From: an uncultured Eggerthellaceae bacterium
GTDB lineage: Bacteria > Actinomycetota > Coriobacteriia > Coriobacteriales > Eggerthellaceae
Length of the DNA: 16,654 nt
Direction of reading: 5' to 3'
Assembly (NCBI GenBank): GCA_910577495.1
Contig: CAJTML010000039.1
Coordinates: 1-16,654, forward strand
Shown: piece after piece, positions 12,723 to 16,654 of the stretch
How positions within the stretch are numbered: position 1 is the stretch's first letter
Layout: each line of letters begins with the position of its first letter
Program-made: the position numbers and the translations under genes
The notes under the pieces: model-generated
Told to the model about the DNA's origin: nothing
Databases searched by the model: none
Seen by the model: the letters and a program-made list of their open reading frames with translations, nothing else

Positions 12723-15353
12723 CTACAGCTCCTCAATAAACCCAGCGCGATAGTTGGTAAAGACCGCCTCACCACGCTCTTGCGAAGCATCCAAATCAAC
12801 GTCGGCCGCAATGGAAAAGTCGTGATCTTCATCACTGTCGTGGAAAATCTGGCGAACGTGCCACACGTGGTCGCGCGCTTCGTCAGATTCGTCCACTACA
12901 AAATACGCACTTGAACGCGCATCGCCATCTAAGAGCACATCCTCATGCGCCTCATAAAACGCGTCCAGCGCATCGGTCCACGCGCGCACACCAAAGCCCC
13001 ATTCGCTATCAAGTTCGCCCAGCTCATCGGCCTTATCTTGCGCCGCCAGGCGCACGCGCGCAAAGAGCGCATTGCGTACCAAAAGCCCCAGCGCACGTCG
13101 ATCTTTCACCACCGCATCCGCCTCGCCAAATCCACCCGCCTCCACCTCAGGAGCGGCACCGAGGCCTGCCCATTCGTCAACCAAACTTGAGTCGGTCGTG
13201 CGAATAACCAACCCGAGCCACTCAATGATGTCCCAGAGCTGATCAGTGCGTTTGTCCAGCGGAATAGTCTTATCCAACACGCGATAGATATCCGACAGAT
13301 AACGCAAAAACGTACCCTCAGAACGCGCGATGTTGTACTTGTTCACGTACGTTTTAAAGTCCGCCGCACACTCCAGCATATCGCGCAGCACGCTTTTCGG
13401 CTCCAACTCATAATCGCGCGCCCATGGAACTTCCTTGCAGTAGTGGGCGAACGCCGCATCCAGCAGCTCCTCAAGCGGACGCGGGTAGGTCACCTCCTCC
13501 AAGCGCTCAACACGCTCCTCAAAAGGCACCCCATCAGCTTTCATGGCCGCCATGGCCGCGTCCTTCGCCACGCGCTCCTGCGCACGCAGCACCTGCCGCG
13601 GGTTCTCAAGCGTTGCCTCGGCCGCCGAGATAACGTCATACGCATACGTTTCGTCATCGGGGTCAAACAGCTCAAGTGCGGCCAACAAAAATGGCGAAAG
13701 CGGCTGGTCAAGCGCAAAATCATCGGGCAGCTCAACCGTGAGTGAGTAGGTGGTGTTGCCCGCCTCGTCAATGTCGCGCACGACCACGCCGCCATCTAAC
13801 AAGATGTCGAAGATTTCAGCCGCGTGCGCCCGCAAGCGCGCTTTCTGCTCGTCGGTTTGCGCCGAAGCGTCAATGAGATCCAGCACGTTTTGCCAAGCAT
13901 CGCCCCCGCGCGAAACCACTGAAAGCACCATCGCATGCGTGATGCGCATGCGCGGCGCCAGCTTTTCGGGTTCGCTTTCAATGAGGCGCTTAAACGTCTT
14001 TTCGTCCCAGGTCACAAAGCCATCTGGGGGACGCTTCTTATGAATCTTGCGGAGCTTTTTCGGGTCGTCGCCCGCCTTCGCCAGCGCTTTGGCATTCTCA
14101 ATCTCATGCTCGGGCGCAAGCGCTATGACCATGCCTTCGGTGTCAAAACCGCTCCTGCCCGCACGGCCCGCAATTTGATGGAATTCACGCACGCGCAGCC
14201 GCCGCATTTTTGTGCCGTCGAACTTGGTAAGCTGGGTGAGCACGACGGTATGAATGGGCACGTTGATGCCCACGCCCAGCGTGTCGGTGCCGCAAATGAC
14301 CGGCAATAACCCCTGCTGAGCCAGCTTTTCTACCAGCAAGCGATACCGCGGCAGCATACCTGCGTGGTGCACGCCCACGCCCGCCAGAAGCAAACGCTGT
14401 AAGATTTTGCCGAACGCGGTGGTAAAGCGCGTGCCCTTAATGGCGCGCTTGATGGCTTCGCGCTGCTCTTTGGTGGCCACGCCATAGCTGGCCAAACTCT
14501 GTGCGGAGGCAAGCGCTGCATCCTGGGCGAAATGCACGATATAAATTGGGCCTTCGTCATTGCGAAGCGCCAGCTCAACGGTGCCTTCAAGCGGCGTGAG
14601 CGAATACTCATAGGCAAGCGGTACTGGACGCGGCGCATCCACCACCATGTCCACGGTGCGTCCCGTGCGCGCTTCCAAGTCAGCCGCAATGGAGGTCATA
14701 TCCCCCAGCGTGGCACTCATGAGCAGAAACTGCGCATGTTCAAGCGTCAAAAGCGGCACCTGCCACGCCCACCCACGGTCGGGATCACTGTAGAAGTGAA
14801 ACTCGTCCATGATGACGCAGGCAATGTCGCTGTCAGGTCCTTGACGCAGCGCATCAATGGCCAAAATCTCCGCCGTGCAACAAATCACCGGCGCGTCGGT
14901 GTTAATGGCGCTATCTCCGGTGATCATGCCGACATTTTCACGACCAAGCACATCCACCATGTCGAAAAACTTTTCGCTCACCAGCGCTTTAATGGGCGCG
15001 GTGTAATACGCGCGCTTGCCCGTTGCCAGCGCCATAAAGCACAAGCCCTGCGCCACGAGCGACTTTCCCGACCCAGTCGGTGTTCCCAAAATGACGTTGT
15101 CTCCCACCGCCAAGTCCATGAGCGCGTCTTCCTGGTGTGGCCACGGCGCAATCCCGCGATCATCCACCCACTCCAAAAACGTCTCAAGCGCCTCGGTTGG
15201 GTCCAAAAGATCCCCTTCGCCCGTTTCTGCCCAGGGCAAACGCCAGCCCAGCGAGCCCGGCTCAAACGGATCGCTGGGCGCGGCGTCTGCAGACTCAACG
15301 CCCGCAGCTTCGCCCTCTACCGGCACGGCGTCTACAACAACGTCATCAGCCAT
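12723..15353 (-). CDS. Ski2-like DEAD/DEAH-box RNA helicase with DUF3516-type C-terminus
   Basis: Superfamily 2 helicase of 876 residues, likely acting on RNA in the cytosol. After an acidic N-terminus (1-30) the core has motif I TPTGSGKS (91-98), motif Ia TAPIKALVSEK (118-128), motif II DEFH (183-186), motif III SAT (213-215), motif V CGTDTLGVGINVP (354-366) and motif VI QIAGRAGR (393-400). KKRPPDGFVTWDEKTFKRLI and the long helical remainder resemble the DUF3516 region found on actinobacterial helicases. Start: ATG 15353, one base after the stop of the HIT gene (TAA-T-ATG), with GAGGG about ten bases upstream; this indicates translational coupling. A further upstream in-frame ATG at 15416 lies inside the HIT gene and is less likely. 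The DEFH box and GINVP point to the Ski2/HelY lineage. No substrate is known for the group; pairing with a HIT protein suggests nucleotide or RNA turnover. Confidence 0.9.
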   Translation of the reverse strand: MADDVVVDAVPVEGEAAGVESADAAPSDPFEPGSLGWRLPWAETGEGDLLDPTEALETFLEWVDDRGIAPWPHQEDALMDLAVGDNVILGTPTGSGKSLVAQGLCFMALATGKRAYYTAPIKALVSEKFFDMVDVLGRENVGMITGDSAINTDAPVICCTAEILAIDALRQGPDSDIACVIMDEFHFYSDPDRGWAWQVPLLTLEHAQFLLMSATLGDMTSIAADLEARTGRTVDMVVDAPRPVPLAYEYSLTPLEGTVELALRNDEGPIYIVHFAQDAALASAQSLASYGVATKEQREAIKRAIKGTRFTTAFGKILQRLLLAGVGVHHAGMLPRYRLLVEKLAQQGLLPVICGTDTLGVGINVPIHTVVLTQLTKFDGTKMRRLRVREFHQIAGRAGRSGFDTEGMVIALAPEHEIENAKALAKAGDDPKKLRKIHKKRPPDGFVTWDEKTFKRLIESEPEKLAPRMRITHAMVLSVVSRGGDAWQNVLDLIDASAQTDEQKARLRAHAAEIFDILLDGGVVVRDIDEAGNTTYSLTVELPDDFALDQPLSPFLLAALELFDPDDETYAYDVISAAEATLENPRQVLRAQERVAKDAAMAAMKADGVPFEERVERLEEVTYPRPLEELLDAAFAHYCKEVPWARDYELEPKSVLRDMLECAADFKTYVNKYNIARSEGTFLRYLSDIYRVLDKTIPLDKRTDQLWDIIEWLGLVIRTTDSSLVDEWAGLGAAPEVEAGGFGEADAVVKDRRALGLLVRNALFARVRLAAQDKADELGELDSEWGFGVRAWTDALDAFYEAHEDVLLDGDARSSAYFVVDESDEARDHVWHVRQIFHDSDEDHDFSIAADVDLDASQERGEAVFTNYRAGFIEEL

Positions 15354-15354
15354 A

Positions 15355-15723
15355 TTATTCGTTACCCTCAACGCGCTGAGAGTTCTCAAACGTGAAGCGA
15401 CCCATCTTCGTGCCACCTAAAATGTGCAGGTGGAGGTGTCCCACCGTTGCCGCAGAATCCGGACCGGTGTTAATAACCGTGCGAAAACCAGATTCGTCAA
15501 CGCCCTTGATTTTTGCCACCTCAGGCACGACCGACAGCAAGTATCCCAGCACGTCTTGCGGCACATCATCAGCCAAGTTGTCATAGTGATGCTTCGGCAC
15601 GATAAGCGTGTGTACCGGCGCTTCAGGCTCAATGTCGTCGAAGGCGTAGCACACGTCGTCTTCGTACACCTTTTTCGACGGAATTTCGCCCGCCACGATT
15701 TTGCAGAACAAGCAATCGTCCAT
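15355..15723 (-). CDS. HIT-domain nucleotide hydrolase (HinT-like)
   Basis: Histidine-triad protein of 122 residues, cytosolic, probably a homodimer hydrolysing phosphoramidate bonds such as AMP-lysine or related nucleoside conjugates. DDCLFCKIVAGEIPS at 2-16 is the standard N-terminus, with two Cys and a possible zinc contact; HTLIVPKHHYDNL is the central segment; the active-site triad is GHLHLHILGG near residues 101-110. Length and motifs match the bacterial HinT branch. Start: ATG 15723, with AAGGGA upstream on the minus strand; a further in-frame start at 15741 lacks this spacing. It is the first gene of a two-gene operon with the Ski2-like helicase, whose start is one base after this stop. 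A matching promoter lies at 15835-15807. Confidence 0.93.
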   Translation of the reverse strand: MDDCLFCKIVAGEIPSKKVYEDDVCYAFDDIEPEAPVHTLIVPKHHYDNLADDVPQDVLGYLLSVVPEVAKIKGVDESGFRTVINTGPDSAATVGHLHLHILGGTKMGRFTFENSQRVEGNE

Positions 15724-15806
15724 GGTCAGATCCCTTCTCACACGCGCTCGCCAGCAGCCGCGCCCTTGCGCGCCGCCCGCGATATCGCTGGTTTATCTTG
15801 CGTTTC

Positions 15807-15835
15807 ATCTTAGCGCATTTGCCCACCTTTGCCAG
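15807..15835 (-). promoter_or_regulatory. promoter of the HIT-helicase operon
   Basis: On the minus strand CTGGCA (15835-15830), 17-base spacer, TAAGAT (15812-15807). Four of six matches to each consensus hexamer with ideal spacing, giving a leader of roughly 75-80 bases before the HIT start. Confidence 0.45.
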
Positions 15836-15939
15836 AGCGCACCCGCACGCCAACCGCGCGAAAGCAAACAACCGTCATCGCTTTTGCAACACCTTGGCAA
15901 GCGTTGGACGCGCCCAGCCGCCGCGTACAGCGTGATTTC

Positions 15940-15945
15940 TACAAT
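15940..15945 (+). promoter_or_regulatory. possible -10 box of the thioredoxin gene
   Basis: TACAAT is five of six to consensus and identical to the box upstream of the LuxR gene. No -35 match at normal spacing. Predicted leader about 90 bases. Confidence 0.35.
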
Positions 15946-16040
15946 AAGGGTACCTGTGCTGAATGCCTCCGAGCCACACTCCACCAGCGTTCGGCCAGCA
16001 CATCACCAGACAGCAAAATACCTACCTTGAGGAGGTTGTT

Positions 16041-16349
16041 ATGATTCGCGAATTAACCGATAAAACATTTGAGCAGGACGTCAAGCAGGCAAGCGGCACG
16101 GTGCTTGTCGAATTTTTCGCCACGTGGTGCCCGCATTGCCAGCACATGCAACCACTGGTTGAAGAGCTTGCCAAAACCGAGACGCACAACACGCCCATCT
16201 ACCAGGTTGACATTGACAAGTGCCCTGACCTGGCAAAAGTCTATGCGCCTGACGGATTCCCGACGTTTGTACTGTTCGTTGACGGCAAGGAAGCCAAGCA
16301 TTTAGTGGGCGAACAAACGCTTGAGGCACTGCGCGAGTTGATTGCGTAA
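16041..16349 (+). CDS. thioredoxin-fold protein with CPHC active site
   Basis: Thiol-disulfide exchange protein of 102 residues, cytosolic as no signal peptide or membrane helix is visible. The fold is thioredoxin-like: VLVEFFATWCPHCQHMQPLVEEL (21-43) holds the active site C30-P-H-C33, and GFPTFVLFVDGK (72-83) supplies the cis-Pro74 and the following strand. Classical thioredoxin has CGPC; the CPHC pair is the one found in DsbA, where it gives a much more oxidising potential. A third Cys61 lies in DIDKCPDL. Start: ATG 16041, preceded by GAGGAGG at about 16029-16035, a strong ribosome-binding site; an upstream in-frame ATG at 15963 has none. It precedes the HerA-like ATPase gene by 96 bases on the same strand with no evident terminator. 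Family is firm; redox role is inferred from the motif. Confidence 0.9.
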   Translation: MIRELTDKTFEQDVKQASGTVLVEFFATWCPHCQHMQPLVEELAKTETHNTPIYQVDIDKCPDLAKVYAPDGFPTFVLFVDGKEAKHLVGEQTLEALRELIA

Positions 16350-16350
16350 C

Positions 16351-16402
16351 CGCACCCGCGCCGCCGCGCCCGCGCCGCCGCACCTGCGCCCGCACCCGCG
16401 CC
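16351..16402 (+). repeat. C-rich low-complexity tract with 12-base direct repeat
   Basis: CGCACCCGCGCC occurs at 16351-16362 and 16391-16402, inside an almost pure G/C tract that runs on as C-rich sequence to about 16430. A and T are nearly absent. It fills the gap between the thioredoxin and HerA-like genes; no hairpin with a T-tract is present. Confidence 0.5.
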
Positions 16403-16445
16403 ACCGCTCCACCCCCATCCGCCCCTCACGAAACGAGGTCCCGCC

Positions 16446-16654
16446 ATGCTCCACGACAACGCCATCTGGGTTGCCCAAGGCGAAAACCCCACGTATTTGC
16501 TGCTTAACCAGGCGAATCGCCACGGACTTATTGCTGGTGCTTCGGGCACCGGCAAAACCGTCACCCTCAAAACTATTGCGCAAGGGTTCTCGCAAGCCGG
16601 CGTGCCAGTGTTTGTCGCGGACGTGAAGGGCGACGTGACCGGCATGGCGCAACC
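16446..16654 (+). CDS. HerA-like ATPase, DUF853/YjgR type (5' part only)
   Basis: The first 69 codons of a gene that runs off the window end. The peptide begins MLHDNAIWVAQG and carries LLLNQANRHGLIAGASGTGKT, where GASGTGKT (31-38) is a Walker A motif, followed by VFVADVKGDVTGMAQ (56-69). The order 'NRHGLI-G-SGTGKT ... ADVKGD.sG.' is characteristic of the DUF853 (YjgR) group of HerA/FtsK-superfamily ATPases, which are of unknown cellular role. Start: ATG 16446 with GAGG at 16435-16438, eight bases upstream. It follows the thioredoxin gene after the C-rich tract. Length and remaining motifs cannot be judged. Confidence 0.8.
   Translation, partial: MLHDNAIWVAQGENPTYLLLNQANRHGLIAGASGTGKTVTLKTIAQGFSQAGVPVFVADVKGDVTGMAQ

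Larger units (their letters stand above)
15724..16040. other. 317-base intergenic region between divergent HIT and thioredoxin genes
   Basis: Holds the HIT promoter (15807-15835, minus), a possible -10 box for thioredoxin (15940-15945), a strong ribosome-binding site at 16028-16035, and a copy of the GC-rich word GCGCCGCCCGCG (15770-15781). No coding sequence with convincing start and composition was seen on either strand. Confidence 0.6.

Noticed and set aside
14532..15395. 287-residue plus-strand frame opposite the Ski2-like helicase
   Set aside because: Rich in Arg and His, no domain, no ribosome-binding site, antisense to intact helicase motifs I-III.
16351..16402. CRISPR array or tandem repeat locus
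   Set aside because: Only one 12-base word repeats, without regular spacers or repeat units of CRISPR length; low complexity explains it.

Overview
The window looks like chromosomal DNA of a Coriobacteriia actinobacterium, most likely of the family Eggerthellaceae. This rests on the combination seen here: an actinobacterial-type GroEL under a CIRCE operator, a Ski2-like helicase whose C-terminal part resembles the actinobacterial DUF3516 type, and above all a membrane-anchored multihaem cytochrome next to a Tat-exported flavoprotein reductase and a polytopic membrane LuxR-family regulator, an arrangement that family has in many copies. Base composition is GC-rich throughout and no stretch looks foreign. 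I see no tRNA, rRNA, CRISPR array or insertion sequence.

Layout. 18-1646 (-) is groEL, with a CIRCE operator at 1691-1717. 1849-2907 (+) is L-lactate dehydrogenase with a Pro/Thr/Ala-rich N-terminal extension. 3179-5549 (+) is a two-gene respiratory operon: a five-motif c-type cytochrome with one membrane anchor, overlapping by 11 bases a Tat/lipoprotein FAD reductase of the fumarate-reductase flavoprotein superfamily. An intrinsic terminator (5647-5699) closes it, and a promoter overlapping the T-tract starts the next unit: a membrane LuxR-family regulator (5760-7215, with an apparent one-base frameshift near 5945) followed five bases later by an ABC exporter (7221-9005).

9092-10336 (-) is a thiamine-salvage pair, thiM plus a small thiamine-binding protein. 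10524-12662 (+) is a HelD-like RNA polymerase recycling helicase. It converges with a HIT-protein and Ski2-like-helicase operon on the minus strand (15723-12723), in which the HIT stop and the helicase start are one base apart. 16041-16349 (+) is a thioredoxin-like protein with a CPHC active site, and 16446 to the window end is the 5' part of a HerA-like (DUF853/YjgR-type) ATPase.

How the genes work together. The cytochrome and flavoprotein form a plausible electron path from the membrane quinol pool to an external organic acceptor. The flavoprotein lacks the fumarate-reductase arginine and histidine residues that bind and protonate fumarate, so its substrate is probably something else and cannot be named from sequence. 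The adjacent regulator is the natural candidate for sensing that substrate. The rest of the window is housekeeping: protein folding, fermentation, cofactor salvage, RNA metabolism and redox.
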